Origin: Actinernus sp. WN-2022
Taxonomy: Eukaryota; Cnidaria; Anthozoa; Actiniaria; Actinernidae
NCBI GenBank assembly: GCA_030867875.1
Contig: JAOWCC010000064.1
Location: forward strand, 37,966,802 to 38,030,801
Length of the DNA stretch: 64,000 nt
Direction: 5' to 3'
A program made the translations under genes and the position numbers. Position 1 is the stretch's first letter. The number at the start of each line of letters is the position of its first letter. Of this stretch, positions 33,823-44,424 are shown in pieces. A model generated the notes under the pieces. That model saw nothing but the letters and a program-made list of their open reading frames with translations, ran no database searches and was not told the origin of the DNA.

Positions 33823-36274
33823 CTGTGGGTGAAAACAAATAAAATGATTGGTTTATTTTGAACCAAATATCTTTGAGGCCAAAATCAGATCAACAAGAAT
33901 TGGTGTTTGTAAGTGTCTCCAATATCTTTTAAGCTTTAATGTACTAAATTCTTTGTCTAACAGACTTATACCTTCTTGTTTTGACTCTTCATCCTTAAGT
34001 GACTTGACACTCTCTCTTGACTTATGGCTGCGGAAGTTGGCCTGAATGACCTGGGCAGCATTCTGTACTTCTGGGTCATTAAGGTCAACATCAATCACTT
34101 CTTTACTAGATGTTTCTATAGGCTCTCCTGCTGCTGCCTCAACACTCTCCTCCTCTCCCTTGCCTTCCTCTTTAGCTTTGGATACTGATTCAGATGACTG
34201 AATATTCTTTACTTCCTCACGTGCCTTATGTCCTCTGAAGGATGCCTGGATTTTAAGTGCTGCACCTTGCACATCAGGATCAGTTAGGTCAATGTCTACC
34301 TCGTCAGCAGCCTTTTCAGCCTCTGTGCTGCCTGGTTTCTCTTCAGTAGCTGCTTCCTTAGCAGGTGACACATCCATGGATTCTCTACTTCTTGATTCTA
34401 TTAATTCCTTTACTTCCTCCCTGGCCTTGTGGCCACGGAAACTGGATTGAATTTTCAGTGCTGCATCTTCCTCTCCCTTTCTTTGCTTCATGTCTTCTCT
34501 TGTTTTGTGTCCACGGAAGCTGGCCTGGATTTTTGTTGCAGCTGCTTGTACTTCAGGATCATCAATATCAATGTCAACTTCTCCTTTCATTAACTTTTCC
34601 AACTTTTCTCCTCTCTTTGCATCATCCTTGCCAGTCTCTGTAAAAAAGAATTATCATCTTAGTAATGTCATTTAACTTGTGAATCTCATGCTTACTGTGA
34701 AGTCAAGAAACATTTATGGTACCAATATTAACAGCTGCAATGGAATGTGGACATTTACATTTTGCACTGTCTGACAGCCCGATTCAAACGTCAAACTTTT
34801 CATGCACCAAATACATTTGAAACAAAAAAATAATTAGGCTGCTTCTTTTGATCTAATTAGATTTGGCGCATGAAAAGTTCAATGTTTGAATCAGGCCTAA
34901 CCTTAGAACAGATTTTACCACAATCATTATTTATTTTATTATAATTACAGCTACATTTGTATACACAAAACAATGAATATAAGAATGGCAATGACTACAC
35001 TTATTATGAAATGACTACATTGTATAACTTACAATAGCTGAAAAAAATCTAAATCTTTACACCACATGTACTTGTCAACATGCTAGGTTGGAAGTCGGCT
35101 TAGTTGCAGAATACCCCCTCCACTCAAAGGATTGCTTGAAAACGGCTAAATTCTCCACTTTAGTACTTAGTGTATTTTAAGACTCGTTCTACGAATGATT
35201 TTGGTTTGAAAATGATTAGGTTTTTTTAGTATTTCAGGGTTAGGTTTTTAGAAGGTTTGTATGAAAAAGTCGAGAAACGCATTATTAATGAACCACTGGA
35301 GGGGGTATTCTGCAGTTACTCCTGGAAGTCTTTCCATTCATCACATTCATTATTGTTGATTTTTCTGTCTGTACTTCAATTTCAAATATCATTTAACTCA
35401 CAGCCAGTTTATTTTTTTTCAAATTCACGACAATATTGTTGCAGAAAGAGTTGGTTGCAGCTGGTATATTTCTTTGGAATGGTAGTTGATATTTGTTCTG
35501 CTTTGCAAACAGTGTTACATTTCCTAATTAGTTTGTGTGCTTTAGCCACAATTTCTCATCATACATGCACAAATTAACCAACACTTCAGATTATAAGCAT
35601 CACGAAAAATATTACCCTGCAAGCAAACTAATATATACATGTAAAACATTAATAGAACTTATTAATATAACTAAGACTTTGTTGCTCTTCAAGTACATGT
35701 TGTAAATAATTCTCAAGGATAAAATTATGTTTGGAAAAACGTTCAATATCTTTTATAATTTCATTTTTTTTTTCAATGTCTTGACTATGTTGAATCTCCG
35801 CAGAATCTTGGTATAAACTTAACATCTCCGGGAATGAGAAAAATTCAGCAATTTGTAAATCATAAATGATTTGGAAATACAAGGCAGCTAATAGCCTAGC
35901 TAGGCCTAGTGGATCTATCGAGTAGTAGTACATTGTAGAACTAGAAATCTACATTTACGGTACCACATTTACTAGTACGGTTTCACCAGTACTATTATTG
36001 TCAACAACATTCCACAGTTTACCATTAGCATTAGGAGAAAACGTCCGAAGAAAACAATCCCTCTAACAAATCATTGACAAGGAAGGCAGACACTTTCTCT
36101 TTACAGTAACCCGTTCCTACCTTCTCGAATGGCTAGCTGATTCTTGAAGTACTGAGCTCCGAACTGAATGATATCCTCTGGTTGCTCTCGAAGTACTTCG
36201 CGCGCTAATCCCTCCAAAAGGTTCTGAAATCCGGGAGGAACTCGTAATTTCGTAGGCGCGTACTGGACAGCCAT
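33107..36274 (-). CDS. SPA17: SPA17-like sperm protein 17 with RIIa domain and five IQ motifs
   Basis: Exons 36274-36121, 34637-33972 and 33822-33107 splice in frame (both introns phase 1) to 511 aa. Residues about 10-48 (RVPPGFQNLLEGLAREVLRE, then QPEDIIQFGAQYF) are an RIIa dimerisation/docking domain very close to mammalian SPA17. Domains of this type bind A-kinase anchoring proteins. Five IQ calmodulin-binding motifs follow (AATKIQASFRGHK, AALKIQSSFRGHK, AALKIQASFRGHK, AAQVIQANFRSHK, AATKIQATFRGHK), most preceded by an acidic DIDxxDPEVQ block. The C-terminus has about eight 11-residue EESAAPEGDGQ repeats. Mammalian SPA17 is about 150 aa with one IQ motif, so this form is much enlarged. SPA17 acts in sperm flagella and motile cilia. 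An RFX-type X-box sits 130 bp upstream of the start codon. Confidence 0.9.
33230..33480 (-). repeat. 33-bp coding tandem repeat in SPA17
   Basis: About eight copies of an in-frame 33-bp unit encode EESAAPEGDGQ with variants (PVGDGQ, PGGNEQ, EASAIPEGDTP). A unit that is a multiple of three keeps the frame when copy number changes. The opposite strand is also open here, but only as a shadow of the repeat. Confidence 0.9.
33972..34637 (-). CDS. SPA17: SPA17 exon 2 (four IQ motifs)
   Basis: Acceptor TTTTTTACAG|AGACTGGC; donor GAAG|GTATAAG. Encodes IQ motifs 1-4. The exon appears to have grown by internal duplication: the pair 'IDxxDPEVQxAAxxIQAxFRxHK' recurs. Confidence 0.88.
34638..36120. other. 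SPA17 intron 1
   Basis: A 1.48-kb intron. A 94-codon open frame on the same strand (35933-35649) begins MYYYSIDPLGLARLLAALYF. It resembles no family I know and lacks clear splice sites, so I treat it as chance or at most a cryptic exon. Confidence 0.6.
36121..36274 (-). CDS. SPA17: SPA17 exon 1 (RIIa domain)
   Basis: The ATG at 36274 opens MAVQYAPTKLRVPPGF. Donor is GAAG|GTAGGA. The exon holds the whole RIIa domain and ends in phase 1. Confidence 0.9.
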
Positions 36275-36403
36275 GGTTGTTGCCGATTTTTCCCACGGAA
36301 CTGATGTGTACTATGCCTTTACTCCGTGGAAAACATGCGAGTAAACAGCGCTACCCGATAACGAAACCAACCAACATGGCGGCCGGGATCAGCTCAAGAC
36401 AAC

Positions 36404-36416
36404 GTTGCTAGGCGAC
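36404..36416 (+). promoter_or_regulatory. RFX X-box-like site in the SPA17 promoter
   Basis: GTTGCTAGGCGAC fits the X-box consensus GYTRYY-N(1-3)-RRHRAC at every position, with a 1-base spacer. It lies 130 bp upstream of the SPA17 ATG. RFX factors bind such sites in promoters of ciliary genes. Confidence 0.6.
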
Positions 36417-37143
36417 CAGAGAAGACACTATAGCAAAGACCGCTGACCGCAGTACGAAACCGAGGTGCATTGCGGGTAATCGCAAAATTTGTATTTCGGA
36501 AAAGAAGAAAGTATATTTAATCCGTTTTCCCCCCTTAATTATCCCTTTCGAATCCCAACTAAACCGTCTAAAATACTGTGTCGGGGATTTTTGATATGTT
36601 GCGTACAGATTTGATCCGTTTTCAAAGTTGAAAAAGTAGTTTTTCATCCCATTTTGATACAAACCAGGTCATATTGAACCCGAACGAAAATAATTTCGAA
36701 ATTCCCTGATACAGTATTTGAGAAACGGCTGTTTTCTACGGCTCGTGAAAATTTGAGAAAATTGGACAAACTGCGAAGAGGCTGGACTTGAACGAAGTTC
36801 TATTTTTGGCCGAAAAGATGAGCCGAGAAACAGCCCGATAATAATAATAATAACACTTTATTTAATGAGGATATGCAGATAAAGTTTACACTTTCCAATC
36901 TGGTCGTCCTAACTATTACATACCAAGGTAGGAACATTATATAATTACATTATAAGACATAATAGATAATTTTTTAACTACTCAAAAAAGGAATATACAT
37001 TATTGGGAAGATATGAAAAAGATTGAATAAAATATAAAGACTATAGCTTTAGAATTAGACAATTAAAAACATAACCTCCAAGAATAATTTCATTAACTTT
37101 AGCCAATCAGAGCGATTCGTGTTGTTCAGTCTCGGCCGATTTA
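36417..37143. other. Spacer with possible LINE 3' tail
   Basis: An (ATA)n run at 36838-36855, followed by CACTTTATTTAATGAGG, resembles the 3' end of a minus-strand CR1/L2-like LINE as seen at 54040. No coding remnant recognised. Confidence 0.35.
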
Positions 37144-39037
37144 GGGACGGACCATTAGAAAAGTTATGGGGGGGGGATTCCCCCCCAAAAAATCCATACG
37201 AGGGAAAATTATCAAAAAAAATATTCATGCACAACCAGCAACACAGAAAAAAAAATCCTACATGGAGGGGGAGAGGCAAGGCAGAGACCAGGGACTGCAC
37301 AAATGTACATGCAGGGATGCTATCAACTGCAAATGGTTTCCTTCTATCACTGTTTTTGTTGCAGCAACTCTTTTGTGAGAGGTACACATATGTATCCCAT
37401 TAAAAGCAGGAGAAATTTACATAATTTTTCTTCTCTCAAAAAGATTTGTTTGAATGGGATTTTCACTGGTCTCACACTATGAGCTTGAATCATAAACAAT
37501 CATTTGCCATGCAAAGTGATGCAGCTGTACACTTTTATAGGTATCAATATTAAAGTATAACTTTTAATATGGGCACGCTAACCCTGATGCCCTGATCAAA
37601 AACAAATTGTTCACAGGAGCATGGCTCTTAAAGTTTACTTAGGACAATAATTATTAAGTCATATCAAAATCGGCATTGCACACAGAAGAGAACATTTGCT
37701 ATTGGTCATCGCTTTGAAGTAAATGCGATTTTATTTGAGAGAGAGAACAACTTCAGTCGCATTACAAGTTTATAATGTGGCTTACCTTTTGATACCAGAA
37801 CTATACGAAGGAGAATTTTCTGCTTTCGTTTGAACGCTCCAAATTATCTCCTACTGCAGCTCCCGCCATACCAAAAGTCACACAAGAAAAATAGTACGAA
37901 ATCATGACGAATTAGAACTTTAACAGTGATTTGTACCACTCTAAACTTGAGAAACCTCAATGTTCTATACACCAGAATACTACAAATGTATTCTTCTATC
38001 TGAATTCAGCGGTAAGTATTCAAGCTAAATCCAGGTAGTTCCTAAACCAGTAACGCCTTGTAAAAAATCACTTTACTCGCGAAAGCAAATTCAAATTTGT
38101 ACGGTCGAAATCTTAATATAAGGTCCAAATGCCCCGCTTAACGCACAAACGGACGTTAAGGTCAGACCCCCTCCCCCCATCCCCCCTTAACGTCCACCCA
38201 TTGCTTTTATGCTTTTATCAGTAAAGTCAGGAAAAACATTAATGAAATACACAGGAGTTCACTTATAAACAAAGTATAAAACAAGCTTACAGCTTTAATA
38301 GTTGCAACTGTACAGTCAGTTAGTACCTCGAATTCCCGTACGAGCTCATTTCGGACCTTGACTAAAATACTCATTATTATGTCACGACTATAAAATTGAG
38401 TTTCACTTACCTGTAGGTTTGACTGAGGTATTTCATGACACTTCTAATCAAAAGACCTTGTTGAAATTTCCTGGAAATTCAACAGAAATTGCGCTCTATG
38501 TAGATCTAGCTGACTGCATGGAAACGTTTGATTAAAAAGTGTACTTCTATACACTAACGTCCATGCCCTTTCCCCCTCCCCCCCCCCCCCCCCCTAAACG
38601 TCCGTTGTGCGTTAAGCGGGGCATTTCGAATATGTCGACGGACCCTAATCATTCCAACTAACAGTTATCAGTTGCAGATTAGATGTTACTTAACTTTGAT
38701 TTGAAGGTAAGTGGAAGTCATATATCATTCTATTTGTTTTATAAGGCAAAATAGCTCCAAAATCCATGTATTTTTGAGTGAAATGACTGGGCCGATAATG
38801 GAAGTGAGTCACCGGTTATCGATATGTAGGCTTTTGTACGCAATGACTTTGATATGCAAAGGTAGCTAATTTTGAATAGATTAGTACATCGGTAAAAAAA
38901 AAAAAAAACGTGCATGAGATCGTAGCCGAAAAAAAAATTGCTGCACAGCAAACTGGAGTAAAAAAAATGCATGCAGCTTGAGAATCCCCCACCCCCCCCC
39001 CCCCCCCCCCCCCATAACTTTTCTAATGGTCCGTCCC
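37144..39037. mobile_element. 1.9-kb PIF/Harbinger-like element, non-autonomous
   Basis: Inverted termini GGGACGGACCATTAGAAAAG, then TTATGGGG and a G run (left) or C run (right). TTA duplications lie at 37141-37143 and 39038-39040. No transposase frame was found. A second complete MITE (38127-38626) is nested inside. Confidence 0.87.
38127..38626. mobile_element. 500-bp MITE nested in the 1.9-kb element
   Basis: Inverted ends AAATGCCCCGCTTAACGCAC, then AACGGACGTT on the left and the inverse on the right (with a C run before it). It interrupts the surrounding element, so it inserted later. Confidence 0.8.
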
Positions 39038-39102
39038 TTACAAAGTTCAGATACAGTTCACCGATGCCCGATAATACGATACTTCCACAGGGATCCCAGG
39101 AT

Positions 39103-39415
39103 CACAACATGAGGAAAATATGAGGATTTGTATGAAACTTTATCGCTAGTATATATATAGCTGATGGCAAATGATAATAAACATCCATTAAAGTTTACAT
39201 ACCACATCAAATGTTGTCCATCTGTTCAGTGTTTCTTGACTGTCTTGGAGCCCTCAAGCCACCGATTTCGGCGATCATTTTTTTTAGTTCACCGGCTCAA
39301 AATTTACATTTGATGTGGTATGAAAACTTTAATGGCTGTTTATTATCATTTGCCATCAGCTATATATACTAGCAATAAAGTTTCATACAAATCCTTATAT
39401 TTTCTTCATGTTGTG
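39103..39415. mobile_element. Fold-back element with ~113-bp arms
   Basis: CACAACATGAGGAAAATATG, continuing through TTTGTATGAAACTTTAT and GCTGATGGCAAATGATAATA to ACCACATCAAATG, is mirrored by the inverted right arm. The unpaired centre is about 85 bp. Confidence 0.85.
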
Positions 39416-39630
39416 AGCTTGGGCTCCGTGTGCAGAAACTAGCGTCGATTCCAGTTTAATTTCAAAGAAACACTCTTTTAGTAGTACAGAAAAATGGCAC
39501 CACAGTAAAGCGAACAATTAATATCAGAGCAGGGAAAACGGCATTGAAGCGCTGCTCCACACCAAGTCCAAGTACACGTAGACTGTTTATTTCATCGCGC
39601 TGAAGCAAAACCGGCAAACCTTACTAGGGA

Positions 39631-40213
39631 GGTATGGCGAATGGTAAATCCGAGACTTTGCGAGACGCCGAGACTTGCGTTTTTTTTAATCCGAGCCCGA
39701 GACTAATATAAAGCGATTTGAAACTGATCCGAGATTTCAAAATCCGAGCCCAGAGACTGTTGTACTAAGAGGGACCCATCTCTATATAAGTAACATAATT
39801 ATTACTTCGGTAGGAATTGTAGGGTTCCTACGGTGACGTCATATTCCTACAACCATAATACCTAACCCATATTCCTACAACCATAATACCTAACCCTCCA
39901 CCAGAGTTTACATTCCTACCGATAGAATAATCCCTTTGTAGTTATTATGACGAAATCTTTCATCACGCCAGTTGAGGAATTTACCATTCAACCAATTAGC
40001 TGTTGTTCGCGTACCTTTAATAAAAGACATAGTAACTCCAATAAAAGCGAATAAAAAGAGTAAAAAGGCGCGACTCCGAGACCCTCTCCCAAAAAAATCC
40101 GAGACGGGCAGAGTTTAGAAAAATCGAGATTCCGAGATCCGACCTATTAAAAAGGCGAGATTTCGAGACTTTACCGACTTTTTGCGAGACCGTTGTTCTT
40201 GATACCATTCACC
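39631..40213. repeat. Degenerate inverted-repeat element with inner hairpin
   Basis: GAATGGTA plus GACTTTGCGAG-like words lie at the left and their inverted forms at the right (40150-40213). An inner hairpin CGGTAGGAATTGTAGGG / TACATTCCTACCG lies at about 39810-39922, with a 36-bp direct repeat inside it. Boundaries are uncertain. Confidence 0.45.
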
Positions 40214-40894
40214 ACCCCTCTTACTGAGCTTCCTGCATTGAATTATCTGATCTTTGGTCGATTGAAGGTAGCAAAAGTTATTTTCGGTCTTCGATGATTC
40301 TAACTCGCTAACTGCTTCTTATAGATTCATTCATGCATAAATTCAGCCATTGTTTGACCTAAGAACATTACACCCGCTGCCAAATTTACTCACAATTAAG
40401 CTACTTTTCTCTTTTCTTCTTCTTTTTGGAATATCTCCAAGAACGATCTATTTCTATCGTTTTGGGAATTGCATTAACGTATAAATATTTGCGAAGGAAA
40501 AGTAGCGCAGAAAATCACAGGATAGCGAGAATGAACTAACATCCCAGTGAATGACAGCAGCTGTCAATCATTTTCAGTCGTGTTCTTTTTAGCGGAAAAT
40601 CAGAAAGTTCCATTTTCAAGGCTTTAAGATATATAATGGGTGACCGGCTAGTTCCTGTAAAAGCTAGTGTGGTTCTGCGTCGCTGGCTGGGAAGATAAAC
40701 ACGAGCTCTTTTGCTGCTACTCGCTCCCCACGGCGGTTAACATACCTTAATCGACTTTTAGTTGACCATAGGCAGCGTTTAAAAAAATATATTTTAGTTA
40801 GTTTTTTTGCGATTATGGCTTTTAGATTTAAAATTTGAGAAAAAAACGTATTGTCGAAACTTTAACATTTGAACCTTTATCAGACCTTAAATTA
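40214..40894. other. Spacer with a lone MITE end
   Basis: TAGTTCCTGTAAAAGCTAGTGTG near 40649 resembles the termini at 12985-13137. No gene seen. Confidence 0.45.
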
Positions 40895-41780
40895 ACGTTA
40901 TTTTGCGCCATCGACTGTTGCGCTTCTATACTCATGCACCCATAACCATTTCATCTATTGTTCTGCTGCTTGGGGCAACTGCTCCCACCTTCACATGCTG
41001 CGGCTTCTTCGCCTTCAATAACGCGCTGCCCGCATACTCTTGGATGCCGACTTCCGTCAACTCTCTGTTCATGCATCTGTTCTCCCAGCTTCAGTGGATT
41101 CCGATCACCGACCTGATTAAATGTAGGAAACTTCTACTTCTCTTCAGCACATTTCTTAATCCTGATGCACCTACATGTTTTAAGAACATGTTCCATTTCC
41201 TCTCTACTACTCGTAGAGCTTCTGGCCGCTGCACCAGAGCCAGCATGCATAACCTCGCCGTACCTTACCCTCGCAGTAATTCTGGCAAGTGCACTATAGC
41301 TTATAGCGCTGCTATTCTTTTCAATTCCTTGGATCCTGCTTCAAGCAGCTTGCAACATCTACTACTACGCTCTCTTCTAATACTTTGCGTACCAGGCTGG
41401 CTTTTATTAAGCATACTGCTTCGTAACCTTTTTCTTCCGCACATCTCCTTTGTTAACCATCTAGAGGAGCTCATCTGCTATAACTGTCGCTCCTTGCTTC
41501 ACTGCTGCTACATTTCTGGCGCCGCGTCCAGGGCATAGCCCCTTCCATTGCGCATAGTCTGCTAGTAAGTATATTTGTTTTTGATTTTATTTCATATTAA
41601 TTCTCTTTATATTGATTCCAGTTACTCATTATATCTTGTAATGTTGTAGCTCGTGTGTTATTTTTTTTCCATACTTCCTTTCCTTTTTATTTGTAACATA
41701 GAGGGCCGCATGTTAGATAACTATGTAAGGTTAATGTGTCTTCCCTCTGTAAATAAAGAATATTGTATTGTATTGTATGT
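40895..41780 (+). mobile_element. LINE 3' fragment with (TATTG)n tail
   Basis: A 211-residue frame contains the C-terminal LINE signature LFSQLQWIPITDLIKCRKL. Segments typical of the RT C-terminal region follow (NLAVPYPRSNSGKCTIAYSA, AILFNSLDPA). AATAAAG and a (TATTG)n microsatellite end it at 41753-41778. The upstream reading frame is broken. Confidence 0.7.
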
Positions 41781-42650
41781 TTCTCTTCCTGGGCACCTGG
41801 CCTCGCTTTGATGCTTTATGATCCAAGATGGCGGCTGTTGGATGCGCAGAGAAGTTGTATTTCCCATGTTTCGCTATATCTGAGTGTGATTATGATGCCG
41901 TAGACATGGTACTCTAGCTAGCCAGCGCGTTCACTCTGGGAAGATTGATTTTTGGATATATACTAACTGTGGCACCTTGATTTAAGACGACTGTTTTTCG
42001 GACTACCTGTGTGCATAATTTTTTTCCCAGCTAGTTTGTCTTACCGCGAATTTTTTTCGTCCCCATTTTTAAAATCCGGAGTTTGAGTCAGTTCCTGTAC
42101 TGGTGTAATGGAGTAGACTTGCCAAAAGTCGACCACAATTTGTTTTTATCCTGGCTACATAACACTGCTCAGGCGAGCGTCGCGAGTGGTCAGTCACAAA
42201 ATAAAAAAGCGTGTGCGGACTTTGAGAAAGTCTAGGAATGGAGGTCCTGTAAACTAATTAGTTAAAGTTTGAAAAGAGCCGAGTAGTCGGTTCCGGTACA
42301 TATATTGCTTTAAGAAGGCACGCACATGAACCAGGTTCTTGTAGGTTGGCAATAGACTCCAAGACAAAATGACAACCTTTTTGGTGGATTTGATTCTTTT
42401 ATACAATATACATACATACACGAATAGAATGAATAGACGTGATGAAATGTAATTTCACCGGTTGACCTTTATTGTCGGCTGTTACTCTATCTGTACTATC
42501 TTTTCAAACCTATTTCGTAATTTCCTTTTATGTGTTACTATTGTGTAAAACGTATGTCATCGATTTTGTAATTTCCGCTCATAGTTACGTAATTAACAAT
42601 TTATATAAGCCTTGTATCCATTTGTGACCTCCATGCACTGTAAAATAAAC
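41781..42650. other. No gene supported
   Basis: Contains CCAAGATGGCGGCTG near 41824 with GCCTCGCTTTGATG before it. This is the same word pair as in the fold-back at 6061-6345, so it is probably repeat DNA and not a promoter. Nothing else recognised. Confidence 0.4.
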
Positions 42651-42695
42651 CTGAAGAAGGCTGGTACTGGCCAGCCGAAATATCGTATAAACCTC
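42651..42695 (+). ncRNA. Candidate hammerhead-like ribozyme motif (copy 2)
   Basis: CTGAAGA (fits CUGANGA exactly), then a 6-bp hairpin GGCTGG-TACTGG-CCAGCC, then GAAA. ATA-TCG-TAT follows as a possible very short helix III, then A at the cleavage-site position. Minimal type I hammerheads with a tiny helix III are known from Penelope-like retroelements. Helix I pairing is not visible, so activity is unproven. Confidence 0.3.
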
Positions 42696-43619
42696 GACAA
42701 GCGTTGTATTTGATCAGCATTGCAGTAGTCTTCGGACACTTTATCATTATATTCTCTTCTTCTTGCTGATCAAGATCTGTTTTTTGATCCAACGTCTGGC
42801 AGGATCGATTGTACACGGTTTTTGCTGTGGTTTTCTAACCTTAACGATATATACATACACGCATACATACATAAATTCATAGACTTTATTTCAGTTCGAA
42901 TTTGAGATTAGTATTATGATGCCAGTATTTCCGAACATACAGAAGTAACAATGACAAGATAAATACAACTAGTATAGTAATCACAGATTAAAAAAGCGCG
43001 TTTGTTAGGGAAGAAGAAGACTTCGATAAATGTTACCAGAAGATTTCGAGGAAGCATCACATCTGAACGAGAAAAAAAAGTACTTATCGAGCGCACAGAA
43101 TCCTGTCTTTGAGTTTGACGAACGCAGAGATTTGCTGCAGTTTGCCTTCGCTGTAATCTTATGCTGATTGGCTACGAAACAATGGTCTAAGCCTTGCCCT
43201 GAAAAAAGATATTTGGGGGGCCAAATGGCAGTCCACAATCACGTGACACCAAATCTCGAATCGACTGACTAATATTGCGTTCTGCGAACGCGACAATAAT
43301 GAATGGCCACGAGTGTGATATGGGATTATCATCGCGAGTAATGATTTAACCTTTACGAGCGACGACAAATCCCATATCACACAAGTTTTATCTTATGTCG
43401 TTTAATTAACCCAGAAATAAATAAAATGTTACCGAGTTTGTAGGAGCAGACATGATAAGTTCTCTAATCAAAACATTTCTAGCTTCAGCAAACTTTGTTT
43501 GCGTTTGACAATGGTGCTTACGTAATCCACTGATTTGTGTGCAGTACTTGGTGATAACTATAGTTATCGCCAATCACTTGCAACAAAAGAATTTGGGTGT
43601 GGCATATGGTGACAATAAT
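42696..43619. other. Spacer with microsatellite and small fold-back
   Basis: An ATAC microsatellite runs at 42849-42874. A hairpin GTGTGATATGGGATT / AATCCCATATCACAC spans 43313-43382. No gene supported. Confidence 0.5.
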
Positions 43620-43733
43620 TGGATCAATCACGGTTGCTGAGAAACCCCCCCACTTCACCCGAACCTTTAATGGTTAATCATGCATATCCAAGGGAGGGGT
43701 GGGTGAGAAGTTTCCCAGAAACCGGGATTGAGC
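43620..43733. mobile_element. MITE related to 11822-11988
   Basis: GGATCAATCACGGTTGCTGA at the left matches an inverted, diverged right end (AACCGGGATTGAGCC). The interior holds GAACCTTTAATGGTTAATCA. Confidence 0.65.
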
Positions 43734-44042
43734 CCAATAATTACAGTACAGGGATAGTCCTGTCGAAGTGACTAGATTACGAGATGCCCTCAGGTCATCA
43801 TATCCTGTTCATTCCAGTGTTTCCCAGCCACGTATTTGAAAGAATGCAGACCAAACGTAGTGGTTTTAACTGGCGGCATTTTTAGCTTCATAAACCCCCG
43901 CAGGCTGTAGTTAGTGGAGCGTAATGTAACAAAGGATTTGCAGGGGCTATGGCCAATGTTAGCCGGGAGAGGAGATCTAAAAAGGAAAAGAAGCCCACAT
44001 CGTAAATAAACGACAATGGACAACACATAGAGCGAAATTATC

Positions 44043-44048
44043 TTTATT
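44043..44048 (-). promoter_or_regulatory. Candidate poly(A) signal of PAFAH1B2/3
   Basis: AATAAA on the minus strand about 130 bp past the stop codon. Confidence 0.45.
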
Positions 44049-44175
44049 TCAGTTGATTATAATCTATCAATAGTAGTAAAATTCGTGAATTTCCCCATGA
44101 TGATGCCAACGACAATGACGATGAACAGACATTTATAGCAATAGCAACAAGTCTGATGACGGAACCTCTTGACGA

Positions 44176-44424
44176 CTAATATTTCAGTAATTTATTCACC
44201 ATTTCGTGAATTCTTTTCGCGAATTTCCTATACCCCTTCCTAGTAAGATGAAGATAATCGAACATATCCGTGTAATCGATCATGCCATCAAGCTTGACAA
44301 AGCCGGGGTCGGCATCGTGGAAATGCGAGTTTGGTATGGCGGGCAAGATATCCTTCAGGGAATAGTTCACTTGAAAATGCTTCTCGCGTAACGGGTTTGG
44401 TTTTTCTCCTCTTGGCAGAAGGCC
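44176..44424 (-). CDS. PAFAH1B2: PAFAH1B exon 5
   Basis: Acceptor CTTCAATTTCAG|GGCC. Encodes GLLPRGEKPNPLRE, the catalytic DYLH segment (Asp189, His192) and the end NKLLKY with stop TAG. Confidence 0.93.
   Translation of the reverse strand, partial: GLLPRGEKPNPLREKHFQVNYSLKDILPAIPNSHFHDADPGFVKLDGMIDYTDMFDYLHLTRKGYRKFAKRIHEMVNKLLKY

Noticed and set aside
35649..35933. 94-residue frame in SPA17 intron 1
   Set aside because: It has good helical-looking sequence but no convincing acceptor/donor pair and no family resemblance. AT-rich DNA makes such frames common. Left as intron content.
41824..41840. CCAAGATGGCGGC as a YY1-type promoter
   Set aside because: The same word with the same flank occurs in the fold-back at 6061-6345, so it is repeat-borne.
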